Source: Candidatus Shapirobacteria bacterium (GTDB lineage Bacteria; Patescibacteriota; Microgenomatia; UBA12405). Taken from it: a DNA stretch of 39,545 nt. The translations under genes were made by a program, and so were the position numbers. Shown here piece after piece: positions 27,961 to 36,166 of the stretch. The notes under the pieces are model-generated. The model made no database searches and was not told the DNA's origin. It saw only the letters and a list, made by a program, of their open reading frames with translations. The stretch covers positions 1 to 39,545 of the forward strand of contig JAGOQF010000006.1 in the NCBI GenBank assembly GCA_017991615.1, given 5' to 3'. Each line of letters starts with the position of its first letter. Position 1 is the first letter of the stretch.

Positions 27961-29700
27961 ATGAATAATTCTGCCCTAAAAACATATAAGAGTCTAGTGG
28001 AGGTACTCCAAGACCAAGGTTTGATAACTAAGCAAAATTCTGAAGATATTGCTTTAAGAAGGGTAAAAACTGGTGAAACAGAAGAAGATGTTATTAGAGC
28101 GTTGAGGTTGGTGTCTGAGGAAGATTTGATTAAGGCTAAAGCAAAGTTTTTGAAAGTACCGTTTATCGATTTAGATAGTACGGCTTTTTCACCTGAAGCA
28201 TTGAGTTTGGTCCCAGAGAGTGTGGCTCAAAAGTATAAAATAGTAGCTTATCGGTTTGACGCCAAAACTAAGACGTTGTTTGTAACCATGGTTAATCCAT
28301 TGGATTTGGAAACGTTGGAATTTTTGGAGAAAAAGACAAGTTTGAAGATAAGTGCGGCCATGTCAACGGAAAAGCAGATTGATTCGTTTATTAAGGAAAA
28401 ATATATTCGGGAAAAAAGTATTACTTCGGAAGTTAATAAGGCCTTGGATGAAAGAAAAGCTGAGGAGACGGTAACCAGAAAGACCTCTGAAAGTGTGGCG
28501 GTGGAAGCGCCGGTAGCTAAAATTGTATCAACAATTTTGGAATATGCGATTAAATCGCGAGCCTCCGATGTTCATATTGAACCACAGGAGGATAATGTAA
28601 GAATCAGATATAGAATAGATGGAATTTTGCAAGAGAAGTATTTACTTCCCAGAAATGTGCATGATGCGGTGGTGTCAAGAATAAAGATTTTGTCGGACCT
28701 AAAAATTGATGAAAAAAGAGTGCCTCAGGATGGTCGTTTCTTTTTTTCAGCTGATGGCAATGATGTGGATTTGCGGGTGTCAACTTTACCAACGACTTAT
28801 GGTGAAAAAGTGGTGATGAGGTTGCTAAAAAAATCACAAAAAGTGCCAAGTTTGCCAGATTTAGGTTTGAGAGGGTTGGCGTTGAAGAATTTGATGAATT
28901 CAATTCAGCGGCCTCATGGAATAATTATTGTTTGTGGGCCAACTGGATCTGGAAAGACAACAACTTTGTATTCAATCTTGGATATTGTGGCGACATCAAA
29001 GGTAAATGTGGTGACAATTGAGGATCCGGTGGAGTATCAAATGAAGGGAGTAAATCAGGTTCAGGTTAATGTTCAGGCGGGGTTGACATTTGCTTCGGCA
29101 CTAAGATCTTTTTTGCGTCAAGATCCAAATATTATAATGGTGGGAGAAATCCGAGACTCAGAAACGGCTGATTTGGCGATTAATGCGGCGTTGACGGGTC
29201 ATTTAGTATTTTCAACTCTTCATACCAACGATGCTTCGGGAGTACCGCCAAGACTTTTGGATATGGGAGCAGAGCCATTTTTGCTAGTGTCATCGCTAAA
29301 TTGTGTAGTTGGTCAGCGGGTGTTGAGAAGGGTGTGTAAGGATTGTGTATCTCAATCAGAGATATCGCCAGATCAAGAAAAGGAGTTGAAAGAAACTTTG
29401 GGACCAATTTATAATTTAATTGAGGATAAATACAAAAAAGAAGGTAAAAAGATGATGTTACCCAAAATTGTTGGCTGTGAAAAATGTAATAATACCGGTT
29501 ATATGGGTAGAATTGCTATTTATGAAGTTATGCCGGTAAGTGAGAAATTGTCAAAGTTAATTATTGAAAAGGCGGCGGCGGCAGAGATTCAGAAGCAGGC
29601 GATGGATGAAGGGATGTTGACGATGAAACAAGATGGATATGTCAAGGTATTGGAAGGAATTACGACTATGGATGAAGTTGTTAGAGTGGCACAATATTAG
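27961..29700 (+). CDS. pilB: Type IV pilus assembly ATPase PilB
   Basis: 579 residues, full PilB/GspE length. An N-terminal GspE-N domain (about 25-150) is followed by the ATPase core: Walker A GPTGSGKT (326-333), the Asp box at IEDPVEYQ, Walker B IMVGEIRDSETA and the His box HTNDASG. A metal-binding CxxC pair (RRVCKDC...VGCEKC) near the C-terminus is typical of extension ATPases. It drives pilin polymerisation at the PilC platform. It is the first gene of the pilus locus; the next gene starts 28 bp later. Confidence 0.97.
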   Translation: MNNSALKTYKSLVEVLQDQGLITKQNSEDIALRRVKTGETEEDVIRALRLVSEEDLIKAKAKFLKVPFIDLDSTAFSPEALSLVPESVAQKYKIVAYRFDAKTKTLFVTMVNPLDLETLEFLEKKTSLKISAAMSTEKQIDSFIKEKYIREKSITSEVNKALDERKAEETVTRKTSESVAVEAPVAKIVSTILEYAIKSRASDVHIEPQEDNVRIRYRIDGILQEKYLLPRNVHDAVVSRIKILSDLKIDEKRVPQDGRFFFSADGNDVDLRVSTLPTTYGEKVVMRLLKKSQKVPSLPDLGLRGLALKNLMNSIQRPHGIIIVCGPTGSGKTTTLYSILDIVATSKVNVVTIEDPVEYQMKGVNQVQVNVQAGLTFASALRSFLRQDPNIIMVGEIRDSETADLAINAALTGHLVFSTLHTNDASGVPPRLLDMGAEPFLLVSSLNCVVGQRVLRRVCKDCVSQSEISPDQEKELKETLGPIYNLIEDKYKKEGKKMMLPKIVGCEKCNNTGYMGRIAIYEVMPVSEKLSKLIIEKAAAAEIQKQAMDEGMLTMKQDGYVKVLEGITTMDEVVRVAQY

Positions 29701-29728
29701 TTATAAATAATTAGTTATTAAAAAATAA

Positions 29729-30790
29729 ATGCATACAAAATTAAAGGAATTATTATCATTGGCAGTAGCCAACAGGGCATCTGATGTTCATTTGATGATG
29801 GGGGTGCCGCCGAAAATTAGAGTTAATGGTGAATTGCAACTGACGCCAAATTGGATAGAAGTAGATGATGGTTTAACTTTGGAAATGATTGAGTCGCTTT
29901 TGGATGCAAAACAAAAAGAGAAGTTGGAGAAAGATAAGGAAATTGATTTTTCTTTTGAAACTGATGAGGCTAGATTTAGAGCCAATGTTTATTGGCAAAA
30001 AGAAACAATTGCTGGGGCATTGAGGATTTTATCAAACACTATCCCCTCTTTTGAAGATTTGAATTTGCCAGAAATTTTAAGGGACTTTATTGGAATGAAA
30101 CAAGGATTTGTGTTGATAACAGGGCCGACCAGTCATGGAAAATCAACCACAGTAGCTTCGGTTTTGAATGAAATCAATAAAACCAGAAATGCTCATATTG
30201 TGACAATTGAGGATCCGGTGGAATATTTATTAAAACCAGAGAAGTCAATTATTTCTCAAAGGGAGTTGGGAGGAGATACTAATGATTTTCCATCGGCATT
30301 GAGATCATGTTTGCGTCAAGATCCAAACGTAGTCTTTATTGGAGAAATGAGAGATCTGGATTCAATTCAGTCGGCATTGACGATTGCAGAAACCGGTCAT
30401 TTGGTATTTTCGGTATTACACACTAATTCGGCGGCACAGACAATTGATCGGATTGTGGACGTGTTTCCAGGAAATGTCAAGGAACAGATCAGAATTCAGT
30501 TGGCGTCGGTATTGACGGCAATTATATCTCAAAGATTGTTACCATCGACTGATGGTGGTAGAGTGCCAGCGTTTGAAATTATGATTAGCAATTCGGCAGT
30601 TAAAAACATTATTCGAGAAGGAAAAACATTTATGTTGGACAATGTAATTCAAACTAGCGCTGATGTGGGGATGGTAGGATTGGACACTTATTTAGCGAAG
30701 CTGGTATTAAACGGGAAGGTTAAAGAAGAAGATGCAGTTAATTATGTTACTAATTTGGTGGAATTTCAGACTAAATTAAGAAAGAAATAA
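29729..30790 (+). CDS. pilT: Pilus retraction ATPase PilT
   Basis: 353 residues, PilT length. It begins with the RASDVHLMMGVPPKIRVNGEL stretch of PilT, without the GspE N-domain. Walker A reads GPTSHGKST (132-140): it still fits GxxxxGK[ST], but Ser-His replaces the usual Gly-Ser. The Asp box (TIEDPVEYLL), Walker B (VVFIGEMRDLDSIQSAL) and His box (HTNSAAQTIDRIVDVFP) are present. It would power pilus retraction, giving twitching or DNA uptake. It lies directly between pilB and pilC. Confidence 0.95.
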   Translation: MHTKLKELLSLAVANRASDVHLMMGVPPKIRVNGELQLTPNWIEVDDGLTLEMIESLLDAKQKEKLEKDKEIDFSFETDEARFRANVYWQKETIAGALRILSNTIPSFEDLNLPEILRDFIGMKQGFVLITGPTSHGKSTTVASVLNEINKTRNAHIVTIEDPVEYLLKPEKSIISQRELGGDTNDFPSALRSCLRQDPNVVFIGEMRDLDSIQSALTIAETGHLVFSVLHTNSAAQTIDRIVDVFPGNVKEQIRIQLASVLTAIISQRLLPSTDGGRVPAFEIMISNSAVKNIIREGKTFMLDNVIQTSADVGMVGLDTYLAKLVLNGKVKEEDAVNYVTNLVEFQTKLRKK

Positions 30791-30794
30791 ATTT

Positions 30795-32003
30795 ATGAAG
30801 TTTGTTTATAGAGCCAGAGATTGGAATGGAAAGATGATAAAGGGTGAGGGAGATTTTCATGACCAAAAAGAAGTAATCGAGTCAATAAGAAGCAGTGGTT
30901 TAGTACCAATATTTGTGGCGGAAGAAAGACCAAATCTTTTAACGGAGTTTTATAAAAATACGTTTTCGAAGGTTGGTTTAAAGCAGATTAGTGTATTTAC
31001 TCGGCAATTATCGACAATGATGAATTCAGGTTTGCCGTTGACCGATGCATTGGCGTTGTTAAAGAATCAGATGGATAGAGGTTCGTTGATGTATGAAATT
31101 TTGGATTATGCTCTAAAAACAGTTCAAAAAGGTAACAGTTTGGCGGAGGGTTTGAAAAAATATGAAAAGATTTTTGGTGAGGCCTATATTGCTTCAGTGG
31201 AGGCTGGAGAAGAGGCAGGGGTATTGGATGAGATTATGACTAAGTTGGCGGAGAATTTGGAAAAACAAAATGAATTTCAAGGTAAGGTAAAAGGGGCCAT
31301 GATTTATCCAATAATTGTGGTAGTAGGAATGATTGCGGTAGTAATTATTATGATGGTATTTGTGATTCCAAAATTGTTGACGATGTATGCTGATTTTGGA
31401 GCGGAGATGCCGACGTCGACAAGAATATTGATGCAGATATCGGTGTTTATGGGTAAATTTTGGTTTTTGATACCGGTGTTTATAATATCGATATGGGGAG
31501 TGTTTTGGATGGGGAAAAAAGACAGGAAATTTGGGTATAAAGTGGATACATTTAAATTAAAATTTCCGGTGATTGGTGATTTAACTAAGAAAAATATTTT
31601 AGCGACGACGATTCGGACTTTGTCGATGTTGTTGTCGGCCGGAATTCCTTTGGTGGAGGCATTAAAAATTGTGGCCAATATTGCCGGGAATATAGTTTAT
31701 ATGGAGGCGTTTTTGAAAATTGGGGAAAGGGTCCAGAAGGGATTTTCAATTGCCAATTCGTTTGAGGAGACCGGAGTATTTCCGCTGATTGTAAACCAAA
31801 TGGTGGCTACCGGTGAGGCAACCGGAAAATTGGATGAAGTGTTGTTGAAGGTGGCAGACTATTTTGCCAGTGAAGCGGAACAATCGGTTAAATCTTTGAC
31901 TTCAGCAATTGAGCCATTGATTATGATTGTGCTAGGTTTGGGAGTCGGATTTTTGGTGGTGGCGGTGGTAATGCCAATTTATAACTTGACTTCTCAATTT
32001 TAG
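30795..32003 (+). CDS. pilC: Type IV pilus inner-membrane platform protein PilC
   Basis: 402 residues, the typical length. It has two repeated T2SSF domains (about 60-185 and 265-390), each ending in a membrane segment, plus a central hairpin at about 165-240. The start MKFVYRARDWNGKMIKGEG and the phrases FTRQLSTMMNSGLPL and TLSMLLSAGIPLVEAL are family hallmarks. It is the platform turned by PilB and PilT. It starts 4 bp after pilT with no Shine-Dalgarno sequence. Confidence 0.97.
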   Translation: MKFVYRARDWNGKMIKGEGDFHDQKEVIESIRSSGLVPIFVAEERPNLLTEFYKNTFSKVGLKQISVFTRQLSTMMNSGLPLTDALALLKNQMDRGSLMYEILDYALKTVQKGNSLAEGLKKYEKIFGEAYIASVEAGEEAGVLDEIMTKLAENLEKQNEFQGKVKGAMIYPIIVVVGMIAVVIIMMVFVIPKLLTMYADFGAEMPTSTRILMQISVFMGKFWFLIPVFIISIWGVFWMGKKDRKFGYKVDTFKLKFPVIGDLTKKNILATTIRTLSMLLSAGIPLVEALKIVANIAGNIVYMEAFLKIGERVQKGFSIANSFEETGVFPLIVNQMVATGEATGKLDEVLLKVADYFASEAEQSVKSLTSAIEPLIMIVLGLGVGFLVVAVVMPIYNLTSQF

Positions 32004-32040
32004 TGATAAATAATGTATATAGTTATTAGTCAAATTTAAA

Positions 32041-32742
32041 ATGAAAGAAAAAATATCTTTGATAAAAACAAGAAGTAAGGGTTTTACTTTAGTGGAGTTG
32101 TTAATAGTGATTGCTTTGATTGCGATTTTGTCGGTGGCAGTGTTGGCAACGATTAATCCAATTGAACAAGCAAATAAAGCTAAAGATTCGACAATGCAAA
32201 ATGATGCCGCTGAGGTATTGAATGCTTATGAGCGTTACTATGCGGCTCAGGCATCTTATCCGTGGATTGATGTAGTATCAACATCAACTTTAACGGTAGA
32301 TTCGCCAGTTATGTTGAACAGTATAGTAGCTGGTTTTGGATTGTGTACGGTTGAGGCTGGGGTGGGGGCACCAACTGATGTGTGTTCTCCGAGAACGTCT
32401 CAAGGATTGTTAATTAGTACGACTGAGTTAAAGGATTCATTTTTGGAAAAAAATTATACAAAGAGTTCAGGTAATCCGAACAATCCGCCATTGTTTTCAG
32501 ATATGCTTTATTTAGTTAAAGATCCGGTGGCTCAAGGAAATTCGATTCATGTTTGTTTTATTCCCAAAGCTAAGGCAAACAGGACAGTTAATTCTAAGTT
32601 AAAAAATTTAGCAGTTGATGGCACTGGTTTTCCGACGCAATATGTAGATACGACAACGTCTGATTTTAGTGGTGGTTATCCGGATGCAGCAACTTGGAGT
32701 TTTCAAACTGCAGAAACTTCATTGTTTAAATGTGTACCTTAA
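32041..32742 (+). CDS. Type IV prepilin, probable major pilin
   Basis: 233 residues. Leader MKEKISLIKTRSKG is followed by FTLVELLIVIALIAILSVAV, with the peptidase site after Gly14 and the conserved Glu at mature position 5. The rest is a helical spine, then a globular head with two cysteine pairs (GLCTVEAGVGAPTDVC, and one late pair). It is the first pilin after pilC, the largest in the row, and is followed by an intrinsic terminator, which would favour its own expression over the genes behind it. The major role is inferred from that position. Confidence 0.9.
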   Translation: MKEKISLIKTRSKGFTLVELLIVIALIAILSVAVLATINPIEQANKAKDSTMQNDAAEVLNAYERYYAAQASYPWIDVVSTSTLTVDSPVMLNSIVAGFGLCTVEAGVGAPTDVCSPRTSQGLLISTTELKDSFLEKNYTKSSGNPNNPPLFSDMLYLVKDPVAQGNSIHVCFIPKAKANRTVNSKLKNLAVDGTGFPTQYVDTTTSDFSGGYPDAATWSFQTAETSLFKCVP

Positions 32743-32744
32743 AT

Positions 32745-32779
32745 TAGATTATAGATCGTAGATAGTAGATCATAGAGAG
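32745..32779 (+). repeat. Five phased 7-bp repeats (TAGATNN) after the pilin gene
   Basis: Starting 2 bp after the pilin stop, five consecutive heptamers begin with TAGA, at 32745, 32752, 32759, 32766 and 32773; four are TAGATNN and the last is TAGAGAG. They run straight into the terminator hairpin. A related TCAGATC array is found at the end of the window. Confidence 0.7.
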
Positions 32780-32786
32780 ATTGTGG

Positions 32787-32810
32787 AACCCGCCGATGAG
32801 GCGGGTTTTT
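32787..32810 (+). terminator. Intrinsic terminator between pilin and prepilin peptidase genes
   Basis: AACCCGCC (32787-32794), loop GATGA and GGCGGGTT (32800-32807) form an 8-bp stem followed by TTT. It lies 45 bp after the pilin stop, so it would end most pilin transcripts; the peptidase gene needs read-through or its own promoter. Confidence 0.85.
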
Positions 32811-32864
32811 GGTGGACATTTGTTTACCTCTTTTGGTAACAGGGGGAAGTTAGTACAATGGAGT

Positions 32865-33647
32865 ATGGAAAATTTAGCAAATATATTAGTGTTTGTTTTG
32901 GGTTTGTGTATGGGTAGTTTTGTAAATATGTTGGTTTACAGAACGGCGGTAAAATACAAATTAAAGGTTTATAAAGTTAGTAAAGTTAGAAAGAGTAGAT
33001 CGTTTTGTGATTTTTGTGGTCGACAGTTGGGGTGGTATGAAAATATTCCGGTATTATCATGGTTGGTTTTGAAAGGTAAAACCAAGTGTTGCCAAAAAAA
33101 GTTACCAGTCCTCTACCCTATCGTGGAAATTGGTTTGGGAATAATACTATTGATATTTAATTTAAAATATCCATGGTGGCAGATGGATGTGAAATGTTGG
33201 GCTTTGGGAGTATTAGTTTTAACACTAATAGTATTTTTGGCAGTTTTTGACTATAAGTATATGATTTTACCTGATTTTGCGGTGATTATGTTAATTATTT
33301 TGGCTTTGTTGAATTTGGTTTTTCATCAAGATAATCTGAGTAATTATTTGATATCTTCAATATCGGCGGCGGGATTATTGGCATTTTTGAACTTAATAAC
33401 CAAAGGGAAAGGAATGGGTTGGGGTGATGTAAAACTGGCGGTATTTATGGGATTGTGGTTGGGATATCCAAAAATTGTAACAGCAATGTACTTGGCGTTT
33501 GTAAGTGGAGCTGTGGTTAGCTTGGTATTGATTATTAAAAAATGGGCAACTAAGAAAAGTTTGATTGCTTTTGGACCATTTTTGCTGTTTGGGGTGGTAG
33601 TGGCTTGGTGGTGGGGTGATAATTTGTGGCAGTTGGTTTGGGGATAG
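32865..33647 (+). CDS. pilD: Prepilin peptidase (type IV leader peptidase)
   Basis: 260 residues from ATG 32865 (MENLANILVFVLG); the frame is open back to 32781, but that part lies over the terminator hairpin. It cleaves the prepilin leaders and may N-methylate the new N-terminus. Catalytic aspartates are Asp129 (VFDYKYMILPD) and Asp188 (GKGMGWGDVK). The N-terminal domain has GSFVNMLVYR and four cysteines, Cys48-x2-Cys51 and Cys75-Cys76; the second pair is adjacent instead of CxxC. About seven membrane segments. It serves the pilins on both sides. Confidence 0.95.
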   Translation: MENLANILVFVLGLCMGSFVNMLVYRTAVKYKLKVYKVSKVRKSRSFCDFCGRQLGWYENIPVLSWLVLKGKTKCCQKKLPVLYPIVEIGLGIILLIFNLKYPWWQMDVKCWALGVLVLTLIVFLAVFDYKYMILPDFAVIMLIILALLNLVFHQDNLSNYLISSISAAGLLAFLNLITKGKGMGWGDVKLAVFMGLWLGYPKIVTAMYLAFVSGAVVSLVLIIKKWATKKSLIAFGPFLLFGVVVAWWWGDNLWQLVWG

Positions 33648-33661
33648 TATAAAATAGATTA

Positions 33662-34339
33662 ATGAAGAAGAAGAAAGTTTGGCATCAGTCTGGGTTTACA
33701 TTAGTAGAACTTTTGATAGTAATGACGATTTTGGTGATATTTGCCGTAATTTTGATAGGGATCATAAAACCAAACACTTTAATTGGAAAAGCAAATGATT
33801 CAAGGCGGAAGAGTGATTTGAATAAAATTAGAACGGCATTTGAAGAGTTTTTTAATGATAAAGGCAGATATCCGACGGCAACCGAAATTAATAATTGGAA
33901 TCAGTTATCTAATTGCGATAAGGTTATCCCTGATTTAAAAAATTATTTGAGAAAATGGCCATGCGATCCGGACAAAAAGTTATATCAGATTGTAGTTGGT
34001 GATAATTGGTTTAAGGTGGTGACCAACTTGAATTATAAGCAAGACAAGGATATTCCGGTAAATTGGTACAATCCAGAGACTTATGCTGACAGTGGATTTG
34101 ATAAATCAAGCGTAAATTATGGAGTTTCAAGTTTAAATGTACTGTGGTATGGCAATGACTTGTCTGGTGTTTGTGACAGTAATTTTTGCTATATTGGGGC
34201 GGAGTGTAATATTGCTTCGAATGTGACCGGATGTAACACTAGTCGGGATGGGAAGGAATGTTATTTGAGGGATATAATATCAAATTCTTGCAACAGTCCC
34301 ATTTGTCTTGTCCCCTGTTGTGGAGCGGGATGCAACTAA
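33662..34339 (+). CDS. Type IV pilin-like protein with Cys-rich tail
   Basis: 225 residues. The leader MKKKKVWHQSG is followed by FTLVELLIVMTILVIFAVIL, with Glu at mature position 5. The spine leads into RKSDLNKIRTAFEEFFNDKGRYPT, a common pattern of small pilins. The last 60 residues hold about twelve cysteines (for example CYIGAECN and CLVPCCGAGCN), suggesting a tightly disulfide-bonded tip domain. It starts 15 bp after pilD and ends 2 bp before the next gene. Could be a minor pilin or tip adhesin. Confidence 0.85.
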   Translation: MKKKKVWHQSGFTLVELLIVMTILVIFAVILIGIIKPNTLIGKANDSRRKSDLNKIRTAFEEFFNDKGRYPTATEINNWNQLSNCDKVIPDLKNYLRKWPCDPDKKLYQIVVGDNWFKVVTNLNYKQDKDIPVNWYNPETYADSGFDKSSVNYGVSSLNVLWYGNDLSGVCDSNFCYIGAECNIASNVTGCNTSRDGKECYLRDIISNSCNSPICLVPCCGAGCN

Positions 34340-34341
34340 TT

Positions 34342-34776
34342 ATGAAACAAACAATTATTGGAGAAATATTGGTAGCAGTGGTGGTTTTGTTGGGGTTGGG
34401 GTTAATTACTTTTAATCAGTTTAGATTGGCGGAGGCCAAATCAAGAGATATCGGACGGAAAAATGATTTGCATGAAGTATCAAAAGTAATCAGACTTTAT
34501 TACAAAGATTATAAAAAATTGCCGGATGAGAGTTTGATAAATAGTTTATGGGGAAAAGAATGGGTGGATGACGGTTATGTTTATATGAAAAATGTTCCTG
34601 AAGAAAAATGGGGTCAAAATCAATTTTGTTATCGTATAGTGGAGGATGATAAAAGTTTTGCTTTGTTTGCGGATTTGGAAAATAAAAAAGATGTTGATTG
34701 TAAAAATGAGAGTTTTGAGTGCGGTGGGGAAAAATATTGTTATCGGGATGTGTTGGCGGCGGAAGTGATTAAATAA
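34342..34776 (+). CDS. Divergent pilin-like protein without the GFTLxE signature
   Basis: 144 residues from ATG 34342 (MKQTIIGEILVAVVV); the frame is open back to 34258 inside the previous gene. It has the hydrophobic helix and the following KSRDIGRKNDLHEVSKVIRLYYKDYKKLPDE section of the other pilins here. However, the peptidase site is abnormal: the only candidate, Gly7, is followed by Glu, and there is no Glu five residues after it. It may be a non-cleaved minor pilin or be degenerating. Five cysteines lie in the C-terminal third. Confidence 0.7.
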   Translation: MKQTIIGEILVAVVVLLGLGLITFNQFRLAEAKSRDIGRKNDLHEVSKVIRLYYKDYKKLPDESLINSLWGKEWVDDGYVYMKNVPEEKWGQNQFCYRIVEDDKSFALFADLENKKDVDCKNESFECGGEKYCYRDVLAAEVIK

Positions 34777-34823
34777 AATATTATTTGCAAGACGGCAAAT
34801 AAATGAGTATGATTATTTTAGTT

Positions 34824-35237
34824 ATGAAAAGTAAGAAGGGTTTTAGTTTGATTGAATTGTTGGTGGTAATCTCGATTATTGGAGTGTTGGCGGCAATTTT
34901 GATGATGAATTTGATGGGGGCCAGAGAGAGAGGTCGAGATGCACAAAGGATACAGGATTTGAATAGTTTAAAAAGCGCTTTGAGGCTTTATTATAACGAT
35001 AATAATCAGCTGTATCCGCCGGGAAATAATTGTACTACTTGTTTAAATTCGGTATTGTCGGATTATACCAGTGGAGTGTCGGGGGTGGGCTATACTTATA
35101 CAGCAGTCGATAGTAGGAATGGTTTTAGATTGACGGTGAAACTGGAGAGTGGGGCTGGTGATGACGATATTAATTCTCAGATTAAGTGTGGCATATCACC
35201 AGCGGTGGATAAGGTTTATGCAGTTTGCGCTTACTAA
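34824..35237 (+). CDS. Type IV pilin-like protein
   Basis: 137 residues from ATG 34824, giving the short basic leader MKSKKG; an in-frame ATG at 34803 would add MSMIILV, unlikely in a prepilin leader. The mature part starts FSLIELLVVISIIGVLAAIL with Glu at position 5. ARERGRDAQRIQDLNSLKSALRLYYND is the same spine-to-head link found in its neighbours. Two close cysteines (CTTC) and two near the C-terminus suggest disulfides in the head. Minor pilin or pseudopilin; exact role unknown. Confidence 0.88.
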   Translation: MKSKKGFSLIELLVVISIIGVLAAILMMNLMGARERGRDAQRIQDLNSLKSALRLYYNDNNQLYPPGNNCTTCLNSVLSDYTSGVSGVGYTYTAVDSRNGFRLTVKLESGAGDDDINSQIKCGISPAVDKVYAVCAY

Positions 35238-35239
35238 TT

Positions 35240-35707
35240 ATGTTTAGAATAAATAAAAAAAACGGATTTACACTAGTGGAGCTTTTGATAGTGATAGCAA
35301 TTATTGGGATTGTCACGATGATTGCTTCGAGCAGTTTTGCCAGCGCTCAAAAGAAATCTCGGGATGCTTCCAGAAAAGCGAGTTTAAAATCGTTATCTGA
35401 TGCTTTGAATATGTATTATGCTGATTTTGGTTTGTTTCCATCGTCGATCACTTTTGGTGGTCAGTTGGATGATGGCGGTGGTGGCAGCAGTAGTGTGATT
35501 TACATGAAAAAAATACCAACTGAAACCACTAAAGGAGTAAAACAATTTGAATATCAAGTGTCTTCAACTAGAAAATCATTTAGATTGTATGCCAATTTGG
35601 AAAATAGTGATGATAAGGATTGTTTAAGCTGTCCCAGTTATAGTGTTTCTGGTGGTTGCTGTTATATGATTACCAGTTCAAATGCGAGTATAAATTCTTT
35701 GCCATGA
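35240..35707 (+). CDS. Type IV pilin-like protein
   Basis: 155 residues from ATG 35240 (MFRINKKNG); an upstream in-frame start at 35225 would overlap the previous gene. Cleavage is expected before FTLVELLIVIAIIGIVTMIA, with Glu at mature position 5. The head region contains a Gly-rich loop (DDGGGGSSS) and a cluster CLSCPSYSVSGGCC near the end. It overlaps the next gene by 4 bp (ATGA), so the two are translated together. Confidence 0.88.
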   Translation: MFRINKKNGFTLVELLIVIAIIGIVTMIASSSFASAQKKSRDASRKASLKSLSDALNMYYADFGLFPSSITFGGQLDDGGGGSSSVIYMKKIPTETTKGVKQFEYQVSSTRKSFRLYANLENSDDKDCLSCPSYSVSGGCCYMITSSNASINSLP

Positions 35708-36141
35708 GGAAAAATAATTTTTATAAAATTAAAGGATTTACTTTGATAGAATTGTTGATAGCGATTTCTATAATTGCGATATTGTCGGTGGTGTTGTCGG
35801 TAAATTTTTCTAGGGCGCAAAAAAATGGTCGGGATCAACGGCGGATTACTGACTTAAAGGCGATTCAAAGTGCGGCAGAGCAATATTATTTACTTAAAGG
35901 TAATTATCCAGCGAACAAAAATCCTGCGTCGTGGAGGATAGATTCTAATACCACCACTTTACAGTCATTTCCAGTGGGGCCAAGGGGTGATAATTATACT
36001 TATACAGTTAACAGTAATGGTTTTTGTGCTTGTTCGGCAAATATGGAGTCGGGTAAATATGGCAATGCTGATGTGACCAGTTATGTACCGTGCGATTTTC
36101 AAGCAGTAGGGTTGAATTATTGTGTTGGCAATCAACAATAA
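35704..36141 (+). CDS. Type IV pilin-like protein
   Basis: 145 residues from ATG 35704, which overlaps the preceding stop as ATGA; the frame is open upstream to 35656. The leader MRKNNFYKIKG is basic and the mature protein begins FTLIELLIAISIIAILSVVLS. It then has RAQKNGRDQRRITDLKAIQSAAEQYY. The C-terminal half is Asn- and Tyr-rich with four cysteines. It belongs to the same paralogous set as its neighbours, as judged by the shared RDxxR-x-x-DL motif. Confidence 0.88.
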   Translation: MRKNNFYKIKGFTLIELLIAISIIAILSVVLSVNFSRAQKNGRDQRRITDLKAIQSAAEQYYLLKGNYPANKNPASWRIDSNTTTLQSFPVGPRGDNYTYTVNSNGFCACSANMESGKYGNADVTSYVPCDFQAVGLNYCVGNQQ

Positions 36142-36166
36142 TTTTTAGTTAAAAGTTAAATGTAAG

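Noticed and set aside
32781-32864. N-terminal extension of the prepilin peptidase
   Set aside because: The extra 28 codons lie over the terminator hairpin and are not hydrophobic; ATG 32865 gives a normal start of the family.
35656-35703. Longer start of the pilin-like gene at 35704
   Set aside because: The extension would put about 16 non-basic residues before the leader, inside the previous gene; the ATGA overlap at 35704 is a better start.
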